DNA from: Burkholderiaceae bacterium
GTDB taxonomy: Bacteria; Pseudomonadota; Gammaproteobacteria; Burkholderiales; Burkholderiaceae_C
Direction of reading: 5' to 3'
DNA: 64,000 bases
Assembly (NCBI GenBank): GCA_024235895.1
Contig: JACKLM010000003.1
Span: 434,001 to 498,000 of the forward strand
The notes under the pieces are model-generated. The model worked only from the letters and a program-made list of their open reading frames with translations, was not told the origin of the DNA and searched no databases. Each line of letters begins with the position of its first letter. Position 1 is the first letter of the stretch. Both the position numbers and the translations under genes were made by a program. Shown here one piece after another: positions 17,016 to 25,941 of this stretch.

Positions 17016-17273
17016 ATGAGCAGGATGACGATTCCCTATCCGCTGGAGCCGTTGCCGGCAGGCCGTCCGAGGCGGGCACTGGTGCAAGTGCTGCGGCTGT
17101 CCGCGCGATCGCTGGTGCGGCTGTCGCGCCGGCTGCGTCCGGGGCCGACGCCGTCCGCGGCCGAGGCGATGGACCCCGTGCTCGAGTTCTACGCCGAGGC
17201 CGGCGCGCCGGAGGGGGCGCTGTTCGTCGACGGCTGCCGCGTCGGCGTGCTGCCGGGCGTGACGCGACTGTAG
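17016..17273 (+). CDS. Small protein of unknown function (85 aa)
   Basis: The ATG at 17016 has a good CCAGGAGAA Shine-Dalgarno. The 85-residue product begins MSRMTIPYPLEPLPAGRPRR, has a basic amphipathic stretch (LRLSARSLVRLSRRLRPG), and ends in a more acidic half with LEFYAEAGAPEGALFVDGCR and VGVLPGVTRL. The end reads like a small beta-hairpin domain. I recognise no family. Longer in-frame starts exist upstream but have no ribosome-binding site. It follows the 50-residue gene on the same strand. Confidence 0.6.
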   Translation: MSRMTIPYPLEPLPAGRPRRALVQVLRLSARSLVRLSRRLRPGPTPSAAEAMDPVLEFYAEAGAPEGALFVDGCRVGVLPGVTRL

Positions 17274-17377
17274 CCGGGCGCAGGGCCGGCAGACCGCGCC
17301 TGCGGGCGCCCGGGCCCGGGCGCAATTGCGCGCGGATCGACCGGCGGTGTGGGCAACGCCGCGGCCGCGGCGCGGGC

Positions 17378-18529
17378 TCAGGTCGGGAAGGTCCCCGGCA
17401 GCAGGATGCTGCGGTCGACGTCGGCGATGCGGGTGCGGCCGCAGAAGGCCATCGTCAGGTCGAGCTCCTTGTGGATGATCTCGAGCGCTTTCGCCACGCC
17501 GGCCTGGCCCATCGCGCCCAGCCCGTAGAGGAAGGCGCGGCCGATGTAGGCGCCGCGCGCGCCGAGGGCGACCGCCTTCAGCACGTCCTGCCCCGAGCGC
17601 ACGCCGCCGTCCATGTGGACCTCGATCTTCGAGCCGACCGCCTCGACGATGCGCGGCAGCGCGTGGATGCTCGACTCGGCGCCGTCGAGCTGGCGCCCGC
17701 CGTGGTTGCTGACGATGATCGCGTCGGCGCCGGTGTCGGCGGCCAGCCTGGCGTCCTCGACATCCTGGATGCCCTTGAGGATCAGCTTGCCGCCCCAGCG
17801 CTTCTTGATCCACTCGACATCGCCCCAGTTCAGCTTGGGGTCGAACTGCTTGGCGGTCCACTCCGACAGGCTGCCCATGTCCTCGACGCCCTCGACATGG
17901 CCGACGATATTGCCGAACTGGCGCCGCTTGGTGCCGAGCATGCCCAGGCACCAGCGCGGCCTCGTCATCATGTTCAGCAGGTTGGCGATCGTCAGCCTGG
18001 GCGGCGCCGACAGGCCGTTCTTCAGGTCCTTGTGCCGCTGGCCGAGGATCTGCAGGTCCAGCGTCAGCATCAGCGCGCTGCAGCCGGCGGCCTTGGCGCG
18101 GTCGATCAGGCGCTCGATGAAGCCGCGGTCGCGCATCACGTAGAGCTGGAACCAGAACGGCCGCGTGGTGGCGGCGGCGACATCCTCGATCGAGCAGATG
18201 CTCATCGTCGACAGCGTGAACGGGATGCCGAAGGCCTCGGCCGCGCGGGCCGCGAGGATCTCGCCGTCGGCATGCTGCATCCCGGTCAGCCCGGTGGGTG
18301 CGATCGCCACCGGCATCGCGACCTCGATGCCGACCATCCGCGTGGCGGTGCTGCGGCCTTCCATGTCGACGGCGACGCGCTGGCGCAGCCTGATGCGCTG
18401 GAAGTCGTCCTCGTTGGCGCGGTAGGTGCTCTCGGTCCAGCTGCCGCTGTCGGCATAGTCGTAGAACATGCGCGGCACGCGCTTGCGGGCAAGCTGGCGC
18501 AGATCCTCGATATTCGTGATCACGGTCAT
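17378..18529 (-). CDS. FMN-dependent alpha-hydroxy-acid oxidase/dehydrogenase (LldD-like)
   Basis: A 383-residue TIM-barrel flavoenzyme of the lactate dehydrogenase/glycolate oxidase/mandelate dehydrogenase family, oxidising a 2-hydroxy acid to the 2-oxo acid. It shows MFYDYADSGSWTEST, the FMN-binding VAIAPTGLTGMQHADGE, WFQLYV, KGIQDVEDARLAADTGADAI, the catalytic His-Arg segment SNHGGRQLDG, and the phosphate site DGGVRSGQDVLKAVALGA. It is the last gene of the minus-strand TRAP operon, 47 bp after the large permease, so the transporter probably imports its substrate. The exact acid (lactate, glycolate, mandelate or other) cannot be read from the sequence. Confidence 0.93.
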   Translation of the reverse strand: MTVITNIEDLRQLARKRVPRMFYDYADSGSWTESTYRANEDDFQRIRLRQRVAVDMEGRSTATRMVGIEVAMPVAIAPTGLTGMQHADGEILAARAAEAFGIPFTLSTMSICSIEDVAAATTRPFWFQLYVMRDRGFIERLIDRAKAAGCSALMLTLDLQILGQRHKDLKNGLSAPPRLTIANLLNMMTRPRWCLGMLGTKRRQFGNIVGHVEGVEDMGSLSEWTAKQFDPKLNWGDVEWIKKRWGGKLILKGIQDVEDARLAADTGADAIIVSNHGGRQLDGAESSIHALPRIVEAVGSKIEVHMDGGVRSGQDVLKAVALGARGAYIGRAFLYGLGAMGQAGVAKALEIIHKELDLTMAFCGRTRIADVDRSILLPGTFPT

Positions 18530-18576
18530 GGCGGTCTCTCGTCGGGTCGGTCGCGGGAAGCTGCCGCCTCAGCACG

Positions 18577-19881
18577 CTACAGCCCCAGCACCCCCGGCAG
18601 CCACAGCGAGATGCCGGGGAACGCGCACAGCAGCACCAGCCGCAGCAGGTCGACACCGATGAAGGGCATCACGCCGGCGTAGATGCGGCCCAGCGGGATG
18701 TCGGTCGCGATCGAATTGATGACGAAGACGTTCATGCCGACCGGCGGGCAGATCATGCCGAAGGTCACCGCCATGACGACGATGACGCCGAACCAGACCG
18801 GGTCGAACCCGAGCTGCGTCATCGCCGGGAAGACGATCGGCACCGTCAGCAGGATCATCGCCAGCTCGTCCATCAGCGCGCCGAGGACGAAGTAGCCGAC
18901 CAGCACCAGCGCCAGGACGCCGTAGGCGCCGATCGGCAGCCCGACCAGCCAGTCGACCGCGTTCTGCGTGAACTGCGTGATGGTCAGGAAGTAGCCGAAC
19001 AGGAAGGCGCCGACGACGATCGTCATGATCGCCGAGGACACGCGCAGCGCGTCGATCAGCGCGGCGCGGATCTGCGCCCAGCGCAGCCGCCCGCGCACGA
19101 CGCCGATCACGAGCGTGCCGCTGGCGCCGATGCCGGCCGCCTCCTGCACCGTGAAGAGGCCGCCGTAGATCCCGCCGAGCACGAACAGGAACAGCAGCAG
19201 CACCGCCCACAGCGCGCGCAGCGTCGCCAGCCGCTCGCCCCAGCTGTGCGTCTCGCCCAGCGGCATGCGCGAGCCGTCGCGCATCGCAAGCCACTGCAGC
19301 AGCGCGAGGTAGAAGACGACCGCGAGCAGCCCGGGCAGCACGCCGGCGGCAAACAGCGCTGCGATATCGACCTCGGTCATGATCCCGTACAGCACCAGGA
19401 TCGTCGACGGCGGGATCATGATGCCCAGCGTGCCGCCGGCGGCGATCATGCCCGCGGACAGCCCCGGGTCGTAGCCGGCACGGCGCATCTCGGGCAGCGC
19501 GACCTGGCTCATCGTCGCCGCGGTCGCGACCGACGAGCCGTTGATCGCCGCGAAGCCGCCGCAGGCGGCGATCGTCGCCCAGCCCAGCCCGCCGCGGCGG
19601 TGGCCGAGCCAGGCGCGGCCGGCGTCGAACAGCTCGCGGCTCATCCCGGCATGCGACGCGAACGCGCCCATCAGGATGAACATCGGGATCACCGCCAGGT
19701 TGTAGTCGGTCAGCACCGACAGCGGCACGTTGCCCAGCAGGTTGAGCGCCGGGCCGATGCCGCTGAGGGCACCGAAGCCGGCCACGCCGACCAGCCCCAT
19801 CGCGACGCCGATCGGCACCCGCAGCGCCATCAGCACGAACATGCCGACGAAGCCGAGCAGGGCGACGAGGTCACGGTCCAT
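18577..19881 (-). CDS. TRAP transporter large permease (DctM family)
   Basis: A 434-residue, roughly 12-helix inner-membrane protein, the ion-coupled translocation subunit of a TRAP uptake system. Typical blocks are VPIGVAMGLVGVAGFG near the N-terminus, ELFDAGRAWLGHRRGGLGWATIAAC, PEMRRAGYDPGLSAGMIAAGGTLGIMIPPST and PIVFPAMTQLGFDPVWFGV, with a late CPPVGMNVFVI. Its start overlaps the small permease gene by 11 bp, and it is followed by the alpha-hydroxy-acid oxidase gene. Length is normal for DctM. Confidence 0.95.
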   Translation of the reverse strand: MDRDLVALLGFVGMFVLMALRVPIGVAMGLVGVAGFGALSGIGPALNLLGNVPLSVLTDYNLAVIPMFILMGAFASHAGMSRELFDAGRAWLGHRRGGLGWATIAACGGFAAINGSSVATAATMSQVALPEMRRAGYDPGLSAGMIAAGGTLGIMIPPSTILVLYGIMTEVDIAALFAAGVLPGLLAVVFYLALLQWLAMRDGSRMPLGETHSWGERLATLRALWAVLLLFLFVLGGIYGGLFTVQEAAGIGASGTLVIGVVRGRLRWAQIRAALIDALRVSSAIMTIVVGAFLFGYFLTITQFTQNAVDWLVGLPIGAYGVLALVLVGYFVLGALMDELAMILLTVPIVFPAMTQLGFDPVWFGVIVVMAVTFGMICPPVGMNVFVINSIATDIPLGRIYAGVMPFIGVDLLRLVLLCAFPGISLWLPGVLGL

Positions 19882-20374
19882 CGCTGCCTTCCGCGTCGAC
19901 GCGTCGCGCCGGCGTCGCGGGCGGCGCGCGCAGCAGCTCGAGCAGCCGCCACGCCGCGAGCAGCGCGGCGGCCACCGCGCCGGTGGCGCCGACCGACGTG
20001 AACCAGATCAACGGCAGCCGCAGGTCCATCGTCGCCTGCGTGCCGCTGCCGATCGCCTTCTCCCACACCATCCACGCCATCGGCGCCAGCAGCGCGAGCG
20101 TGAACAGCGCGGCGACGGCATCGAGCACGCGCCGGCCGCGCGCGCGCAGGTGCTCCCAGACGACGTCGACCGCGATGTGGCTGCCGTGGTAGGTCGCCAC
20201 CGCGATGCCCCAGAAGAGCGCGATGCCCAGCAGCATCTTGGTGCCGTCGAACCAGTCGGGCACCTGGATCGAGAACAGCCCGCGCAGGCCGACGTTGATC
20301 GCCGTCAGCAGCGCGATCGCGAGCAGGAAGAACGCGGCCACCGTCTCGGTGGCCGCCAGCAGCCGCTTCATCAT
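19871..20374 (-). CDS. TRAP transporter small permease (DctQ family)
   Basis: A 167-residue protein with four membrane helices and the DctQ-type blocks IALLTAINVGLRGLFSIQVPDWFDG and GIALFWGIAVATYHGSHIAVDVVWEHL (read as two motifs). DctQ subunits pair with the large permease and dock the periplasmic binding protein. It ends inside the large permease start (11-bp overlap), and it follows the binding-protein gene by 49 bp, completing a standard P-Q-M operon. Confidence 0.93.
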   Translation of the reverse strand: MMKRLLAATETVAAFFLLAIALLTAINVGLRGLFSIQVPDWFDGTKMLLGIALFWGIAVATYHGSHIAVDVVWEHLRARGRRVLDAVAALFTLALLAPMAWMVWEKAIGSGTQATMDLRLPLIWFTSVGATGAVAAALLAAWRLLELLRAPPATPARRVDAEGSDGP

Positions 20375-20423
20375 CGTGGGCTTCGGGGTGCGCGCGCCGC
20401 GGCGGCGCGTGCACCGACCGTGC

Positions 20424-21452
20424 TCAGTAGGCGCCGCCGGTGCGCTGCAGCTGCGCCTTCAGCGCGTCCAGTGCCTTGCGCCCGTCGACGCCGGTCGGCT
20501 TGACCGATTCCAGCCAGCGGTCGACGACCGGCGCCGTCGCCGCGCGCCAGGCATCGATCTGCGCCTTGCTCATCGGCACGATCGTGTGGCCGCCCTTGTC
20601 GATCAGCTTCTGGCGCCCGGTGTCCTCGTCGTCGCCCCAGTCGGTGCCGACGCGCTTGGCCCAGTCGTTGTTGCAGTGGTCGTCGATGACCTTCTTCTGC
20701 GCCGGCGCGAGCCGCTGGTAGAAGCCCTTGTTCATGACCCAGACGAAGGTCGCCGCATACAGCCGCATGTCGGTGTGGTGGTTGACGACCTTGTCGATGC
20801 CGAACGAGATGATCGAGTTCCACGGGAACGTGATCGCGTCCGCGACGCCCTTGGCCAGCGCGTCGCGCGCCTCGGGGGCCGAGACCTGCACGCTGGTGCC
20901 GCCCAGCACGTTGACCATCTGCGCCACGGTGCCGTTGGCGGGGCGGATCTTCATGCCCTTGATCTGCGCCGGGTCGGTGATCGGCGCCTTCGAGTGGAAG
21001 GTGCCGACGTGCAGGTGGGCGAAGCAGAACTGCACGTCCTTCATCTCCTGGCCGACATAGTCGCGGTACCAGGCGTCCAGCGCCTGCGACGCCGGGCCGG
21101 GCTTGTCGTGCAGGAAGGGCAGCTCGCCGGCGGAATAGATCGGGAAGCGGCCGGCCTGGTAACCCGGGTTCACCCAGGTCATGTCGGCGATGCCGTCGCG
21201 CGCCATGTCGTAGTGGTCGGGCGCCTTGCCGAGCTGCTGCGCGGGGAAGATCGCGATCTTGATGCTGCCGCCCGAGGCCTGCTCGACCGACTTCGCCCAG
21301 GGCAGGAATCCGGTGCGCGCCAGCGGGTGGTTGGCCGGCAGCCAGTGCGCGAACTTCAGCTCGACCGGCTTGTCCTGGGCGGCGGCCGGCAGCGCGGCGG
21401 CGAGCGCGCAGGCGGCGGCGGTGGCAAGGGCGAATCGGCGGGGCAGATGCAT
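20424..21452 (-). CDS. TRAP transporter substrate-binding protein (DctP family)
   Basis: A 342-residue periplasmic solute receptor. A signal peptide (MHLPRRFALATAAACALAAA) ends at AAAQ. The mature part starts with VELKFAHWLPANHPL and has the family blocks GIADMTWVNPGYQAGRFP, LPFLHDKPG, GMKIRPANGTVAQMVNVLGG and GVADAITFPWNSI, the last being near the carboxylate-binding Arg/Trp pocket. I chose ATG 21452, which has a GAGGAG Shine-Dalgarno, over an upstream in-frame codon at 21497. It is the first gene of the operon with DctQ, DctM and the hydroxy-acid oxidase. Confidence 0.93.
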   Translation of the reverse strand: MHLPRRFALATAAACALAAALPAAAQDKPVELKFAHWLPANHPLARTGFLPWAKSVEQASGGSIKIAIFPAQQLGKAPDHYDMARDGIADMTWVNPGYQAGRFPIYSAGELPFLHDKPGPASQALDAWYRDYVGQEMKDVQFCFAHLHVGTFHSKAPITDPAQIKGMKIRPANGTVAQMVNVLGGTSVQVSAPEARDALAKGVADAITFPWNSIISFGIDKVVNHHTDMRLYAATFVWVMNKGFYQRLAPAQKKVIDDHCNNDWAKRVGTDWGDDEDTGRQKLIDKGGHTIVPMSKAQIDAWRAATAPVVDRWLESVKPTGVDGRKALDALKAQLQRTGGAY

Positions 21453-21563
21453 GCGAAGGGCTCCTCGGGTGACATAAAACCTGCAGCAGAATACCATTTT
21501 CTCGCAGCGCCGCCGCGGCTGCGGGGCGGGGAATCCCTGATCGCGCGCCTCGGCGCCGTTCGT

Positions 21564-22700
21564 TCAGCCCACGCGCACCAGGCTGGCCGCGCGCACCCCG
21601 AGCAGGCGCAGCGGGCGCGTCAGGTCGGTCCGCTTCAGGCACTGCCCGGCGGCGGCGCGGATCGCCGCCGCGTCGGCGACAGCGCAAGGCAGCGTCAGGT
21701 CGCGCGTGACGGTGCGGAAGTCGTCGTAGCGCAGCTTGATGCCGATGGTGCGCCCGGCGTAGCCCTGGCGCCGCAGGTCGGCGGCGACGCGCTCGCACAG
21801 CGCGGTCAGCTGCGCGCCGAGCTGCGCGCGGTCGCGCACCGCGTGCAGGTCGCGCTCGAAGGTCGTCTCGCGGCTGATCGAGACCGGCTCGTGCTGCGTG
21901 ACGACGGGCCGCTCGTCGATACCCAGCGCCGCCTCGTGCAGCCAGCTGCCGGTGCCGGCGCCGAAGCGCTCGACGAGCTCGGCCGGGTCGCGCGCGGCGA
22001 GCTCGCCGATCGTCGCGATGCCCAGCGCGGCGAGCTTCGCACCCGCCTTCGGCCCGATGCCGTTGATGCGGCGCACCGGCAGCGGCCAGATGCGCGCGTG
22101 CAGGTCGCCGTGCGTCAGCAGCGTCAGCCCGTCGGGCTTGTCGAGCTCGCTGGCGAGCTTGGCCAGCAGCTTGTTCGGCGTGACCCCGATCGAGCAGCTC
22201 AGGCCGGTCGCGCGGCGGACGTTGTTGCGGATCTCCTGCGCGATCGCGCGCACGCCGCCGAAGGGGTCGTGGCCGACCGCGTCCTGCGCGCCCGGCACCT
22301 CGGTCAGGTCGATGTAGATCTCGTCGATGCCGCGGTCCTCGATCACCGGCGCGATCGCCGCCACCGCGTCCTTGAAGCGCCGCGAGTAGAGCTTGTACTG
22401 GTCGAAGTCGGGCGGCAGCAGGACCGCATCGGGGGCGAGGGCGGCCGCCTTCATCAGCCCCATGCCCGAGTGCACGCCGAAGCGCCGCGCGGGGTAGGTC
22501 GCGGTAGTCGCCACACCGCGGCCGGCGTAGTCGCGCAGCCGCGCGAAGCGGCGCGTGCCGTCGTGCAGCGTCTGCGGTGCGTAGCGCCGGCCGCCGCCGA
22601 CGACGACCGGCTCGCGCGCGAGCTCGGGGTAGCGCAGCAGCTCGACCGACGCGAAGAATGCGTCCATGTCGAGGTGGGCGATCCAGCGGCGCGCGGGCAT
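21564..22700 (-). CDS. dinB: DNA polymerase IV (Y-family)
   Basis: A 378-residue translesion polymerase. It has the catalytic HLDMDAFFASVELLRYPELA near the N-terminus, the steric-gate and palm region, the second metal motif RGIDEIYIDLTE, and GLSCSIGVTPNKLLAKLASE. The little-finger domain includes SISRETTFERDL and RTIGIKLRYDDFRTVTRD. No beta-clamp motif is obvious at the extreme C-terminus. ATG 22700 was taken; another ATG lies 15 bases upstream. It is divergent from the desulfurase gene with about 100 bp between them, and I see no LexA box there. Confidence 0.94.
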   Translation of the reverse strand: MPARRWIAHLDMDAFFASVELLRYPELAREPVVVGGGRRYAPQTLHDGTRRFARLRDYAGRGVATTATYPARRFGVHSGMGLMKAAALAPDAVLLPPDFDQYKLYSRRFKDAVAAIAPVIEDRGIDEIYIDLTEVPGAQDAVGHDPFGGVRAIAQEIRNNVRRATGLSCSIGVTPNKLLAKLASELDKPDGLTLLTHGDLHARIWPLPVRRINGIGPKAGAKLAALGIATIGELAARDPAELVERFGAGTGSWLHEAALGIDERPVVTQHEPVSISRETTFERDLHAVRDRAQLGAQLTALCERVAADLRRQGYAGRTIGIKLRYDDFRTVTRDLTLPCAVADAAAIRAAAGQCLKRTDLTRPLRLLGVRAASLVRVG

Positions 22701-22801
22701 GGTGGGCGCGCGCATTGTGCGGCGGCGGCGGGGCAGCCGATCGACCGTGGCCGTTATGCTGTGGCCCGGCGCCGCAGGGAACTCACGCGCGCCGCCTCGC
22801 G

Positions 22802-23953
22802 ATGAACCCGCCAATCTACCTCGATCACCATTCGACGACGCCGCTGGATGCGCGCGTGCTCGACGCCATGCTGCCGTGGCTGCGCGAGGATTTCGGCAAC
22901 CCCGCCAACCGCAGCCACGCCTGGGGCCGGCGCGCCTGGTCCGCGGTCGAGGACGCGCGCGAGCAGGTCGCCGCGGCGATCGGCGCCCGGCCGTCGGAGA
23001 TCGTCTTCACCAGCGGCGCGACCGAGTCGAACGCGATCGCGCTGCAGGGCCTGGCGCGGACGCGGCCGGGCGCGCACCTGCTGACGACGGCGATCGAGCA
23101 CCGCTCGGTGCTCGACACTTGCCGCCGGCTGGAGCGCGAGGGCTGGGCGCTGACGCTGCTGCCGGTCGACCGCGACGGCCTCGTCGACCCGCAGCGGCTG
23201 GCCGCCGCGCTGCGGCCGGATACGCTGCTCGTGTCGGTGATGGCGGCCAACAACGAGATCGGGACCGTGCAGCCGCTGGCCGAGATCGCGCCCGCGGTTC
23301 GCGCCGCCGGCGCGCTGCTGCACGTCGACGCGACGCAGGCGATCGGCCGCGTGGCGCTGGACGTGCAGGCGCTCGATATCGACGCGCTGGCGCTGTCGGC
23401 GCACAAGATCCACGGCCCCAAGGGCTGCGGCATGCTCTACCTGCGCAGCCGGCCGCGCCGCGTCGAGCCGCTGCCGCTGATGGAAGGCGGCGGGCAGGAG
23501 CGCGGGCTGCGCCCGGGGACGCTCAACGTCCCCGGCATCGTCGGGCTGGCCGCCGCGTGCACGATCGCGGTCGCCGAGCGCGAGGCCGAGTCGGCGCGGC
23601 TGCGCGGGCTGCGCGACCGGCTGTGGGCGCGGCTGGCCGCGGGCATGGCCGGCCTGCGGCTGCACGGCCACCCGACGCAGCGGCTGCCGGGCAACCTCAA
23701 CGTCGGCATCCCCGGCGTCGAGGCCGACGCGCTGCTGCTGGCGCTGGACGGCATCGCGGTCTCGGCCGGTGCGGCCTGCGCCAGCGGCAGCGCGCGGCCG
23801 TCGCACGTGCTGCAGGCGATCGGCGCCGCCGAACCCGGGCAGGTGCGCGCGGCGCTGCGCTTCGGGCTCGGCCGCGGCAATACCGAGGCCGAGATCGACG
23901 CTGCCGGCGATGCCGTCGTGCATGCGGTCGCGCGGCTGCGCGCATCGACCTAG
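22802..23953 (+). CDS. Cysteine desulfurase (NifS/IscS-like)
   Basis: A 383-residue PLP enzyme that releases sulfur from cysteine as a persulfide. It starts IYLDHHSTTPLD, has the PLP-stacking His in AIEHRSVLDTC, the Schiff-base Lys in SAHKIHGPKGCG, and the catalytic Cys in AGAACASGSARPSH. It lacks an isc/suf context: instead it is the first gene of an operon with an NADH:flavin oxidoreductase 26 bp downstream, an unknown protein and a zinc-ribbon/MaoC protein. It may serve that pathway rather than general Fe-S assembly. The ATG at 22802 matches the family's N-terminus. Confidence 0.93.
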   Translation: MNPPIYLDHHSTTPLDARVLDAMLPWLREDFGNPANRSHAWGRRAWSAVEDAREQVAAAIGARPSEIVFTSGATESNAIALQGLARTRPGAHLLTTAIEHRSVLDTCRRLEREGWALTLLPVDRDGLVDPQRLAAALRPDTLLVSVMAANNEIGTVQPLAEIAPAVRAAGALLHVDATQAIGRVALDVQALDIDALALSAHKIHGPKGCGMLYLRSRPRRVEPLPLMEGGGQERGLRPGTLNVPGIVGLAAACTIAVAEREAESARLRGLRDRLWARLAAGMAGLRLHGHPTQRLPGNLNVGIPGVEADALLLALDGIAVSAGAACASGSARPSHVLQAIGAAEPGQVRAALRFGLGRGNTEAEIDAAGDAVVHAVARLRAST

Positions 23954-23979
23954 CCTTCCACACCAACAAGAGGACCACC

Positions 23980-25941
23980 ATGTCGCAGGCCCTGAGCCGT
24001 CTTTTCGAACCCACGACCTGGGGCAAGCTCCCGGTGCGCAACCGCATCAAGTACGGTGCCTGCTGCGTGTCGAACTACAACGAGCGCGACGGCACGATCA
24101 CGGTGCGCGAGCTCGGCCGCATGCAGGTCATCGCCGGCACCGACTGCGGGATCATCACCAACCAGGGCGCCTACCCGGACCCGCTGGGCGAGGGCAAGGC
24201 CTACTTCCGCCAGGTCGCGCTGCACGACGACCGCTTCCTGCCGCAGTTCGAGAAGATCGCCGGCTGGATTCACGCCGCCGGCGCGGTCGCGATCCAGCAG
24301 ATCCTGCACGCCGGGCGCTACGGCGGCATCGACCTGGGCTACTGCATCCAGCCCTCGGTCGTGCCGCAGACGCTGCCGCACTTCCGCCCGCCGCGCGAGG
24401 TCACCAAGGAGCAGATCCGCGAGACGATCGCCCAGCATGCCGACGCCGCCAGGCGCGCGCTGAAGGCCGGCTTCGACGGCACCGAGATCACCAGCTTCAT
24501 GGGCTACCTGCTGGCGAACTTCAATTCCAGGTTCACCAACCGCCGCAGCGACGAATACGGCGGCTCGCTGAAGAACCGCGGCCGCTTCATGTGCGAGCTG
24601 ATCGACGCCATCAAGCAGGCGCAGGGCGACGCGCCGCTGGTGATCCGTCTCAACGGCGCCGAGCTGATGGACCGCTGGGGCGGCAATACCGAGGACGAAT
24701 GCTTCGAGCTGATGCAGATGGCCGCCGAGCGCGGCGTCGACATGATCAGCGTCACCGTCGGCTGGCAGGAGGCGCCCGAGTCGTCGATCGGGCGCGATAT
24801 CCCGCCCGGGCACTGGAACCACCTCGCGCGGCGCGCCAAGCAGCTGCTGCCCGCGACCCCGATCACCTTCGGCAACCGGCTGCCCGACCCGGCGATGGCC
24901 AACCAGTGCATCGCCGACGGCGACTTCGACTTCTGGGAGGTCTGCCGCCCGCTGCTCGCCGACCCCGACCTGGTGCGCAAGGCAGCCGCCGGGCGCATGA
25001 AGGAGGTGCGGCGCTGCATCGGGTCGCTGAACTGCCTGTCGCGGCTGTTCCGCGACCTGCCCTACACCTGCACGATGAACCCGCAGCTCGGCCACGAGTA
25101 CGACCCGGCCTACCAGCTGCAGCCGGCGGTGGCGCCGAAGAAGATCATGGTCATCGGCGCCGGCCCGTCGGGCATGGAGTGCGCGATCACCGCCGCGCGG
25201 CGCGGACACGCGGTCACCGTCTTCGAGCGTGGCGACGATGTCGGCGGCTCGCTGGCCGGCTATGCGAAGCACGACCTGGCGAACAGCGACGACCTGATGA
25301 GCGTCGTCGACTACTACCGCCACATGGTGCAGGCACTGAATATCGAGCTGCGGCTGCGGTCGACGATCGACCCCAAGGCGATGCGCGGCATGCTGCACCA
25401 GTACGACGCCGCCGTTGTCGCCACCGGCGCGCGCGTCGACCACGCGGCGCTGCCGGCGCCGACGCAGCCAGGCCTGCTGGTCGACGCCGCCGAGGTCGCC
25501 GCCGGACGCGTCGTGCCGGGGCAGCGCGTCGTCGTGCTCGGCGGCGGCAAGATCGGGCTGACGCTGGCCGAGGCGCTCAAGCACCGCGAAGGGCGCGAGG
25601 TGACGGTGGTCGAGCCGGCCAAGCGCATCGCCGGCGACGTCATGCCGTCGTTCAAGTGGCGCCACACGGCGTGGATCGAGGAGCTGGGCATCCCGGTGCT
25701 GACGAGCACACGCGTGCTGGCGATCGGCGACGGCGGCGTGCGCGTCGTCGCGGCCGACGGCAGCCAGACGCTGCTGCCGGCCGATACCGTGATCGCCGCC
25801 GGCGAGCGCAGGCCGAACCAGGAGCTGTTCCACGAGTTGGAGTGGATGATCGACGAGTTGCACGGCTGCGGTGACGCGCTCGTGCCGCGCGGGCTGACGC
25901 AGGCGATCCACGATGGGTTCCGGCTCGGTGCGCGGATCTGA
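23980..25941 (+). CDS. NADH:flavin oxidoreductase of the TMADH/2,4-dienoyl-CoA reductase type, altered Fe-S motif
   Basis: A 653-residue multidomain flavoenzyme: an N-terminal FMN TIM barrel (residues 1-335), an Fe-S segment, then an FAD/NADH-type domain with GAGPSGME at about 393 and a second dinucleotide site VVVLGGGKIG. Relatives reduce enoyl groups or oxidise amines. The [4Fe-4S] motif should have four cysteines; here C346, C352 and C364 are present, but the second is Ser349 (CIGSLNC). The usual active-site HGAHGYL is SFMGYL, so the substrate differs from fatty dienoyl-CoA. It is cotranscribed with the upstream desulfurase (26 bp gap) and overlaps the next gene by 29 bp. Confidence 0.88.
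   Translation: MSQALSRLFEPTTWGKLPVRNRIKYGACCVSNYNERDGTITVRELGRMQVIAGTDCGIITNQGAYPDPLGEGKAYFRQVALHDDRFLPQFEKIAGWIHAAGAVAIQQILHAGRYGGIDLGYCIQPSVVPQTLPHFRPPREVTKEQIRETIAQHADAARRALKAGFDGTEITSFMGYLLANFNSRFTNRRSDEYGGSLKNRGRFMCELIDAIKQAQGDAPLVIRLNGAELMDRWGGNTEDECFELMQMAAERGVDMISVTVGWQEAPESSIGRDIPPGHWNHLARRAKQLLPATPITFGNRLPDPAMANQCIADGDFDFWEVCRPLLADPDLVRKAAAGRMKEVRRCIGSLNCLSRLFRDLPYTCTMNPQLGHEYDPAYQLQPAVAPKKIMVIGAGPSGMECAITAARRGHAVTVFERGDDVGGSLAGYAKHDLANSDDLMSVVDYYRHMVQALNIELRLRSTIDPKAMRGMLHQYDAAVVATGARVDHAALPAPTQPGLLVDAAEVAAGRVVPGQRVVVLGGGKIGLTLAEALKHREGREVTVVEPAKRIAGDVMPSFKWRHTAWIEELGIPVLTSTRVLAIGDGGVRVVAADGSQTLLPADTVIAAGERRPNQELFHELEWMIDELHGCGDALVPRGLTQAIHDGFRLGARI

Noticed and set aside
22701..22801. 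LexA box upstream of dinB
   Set aside because: No CTGT-N8-ACAG type site is present in the gap.
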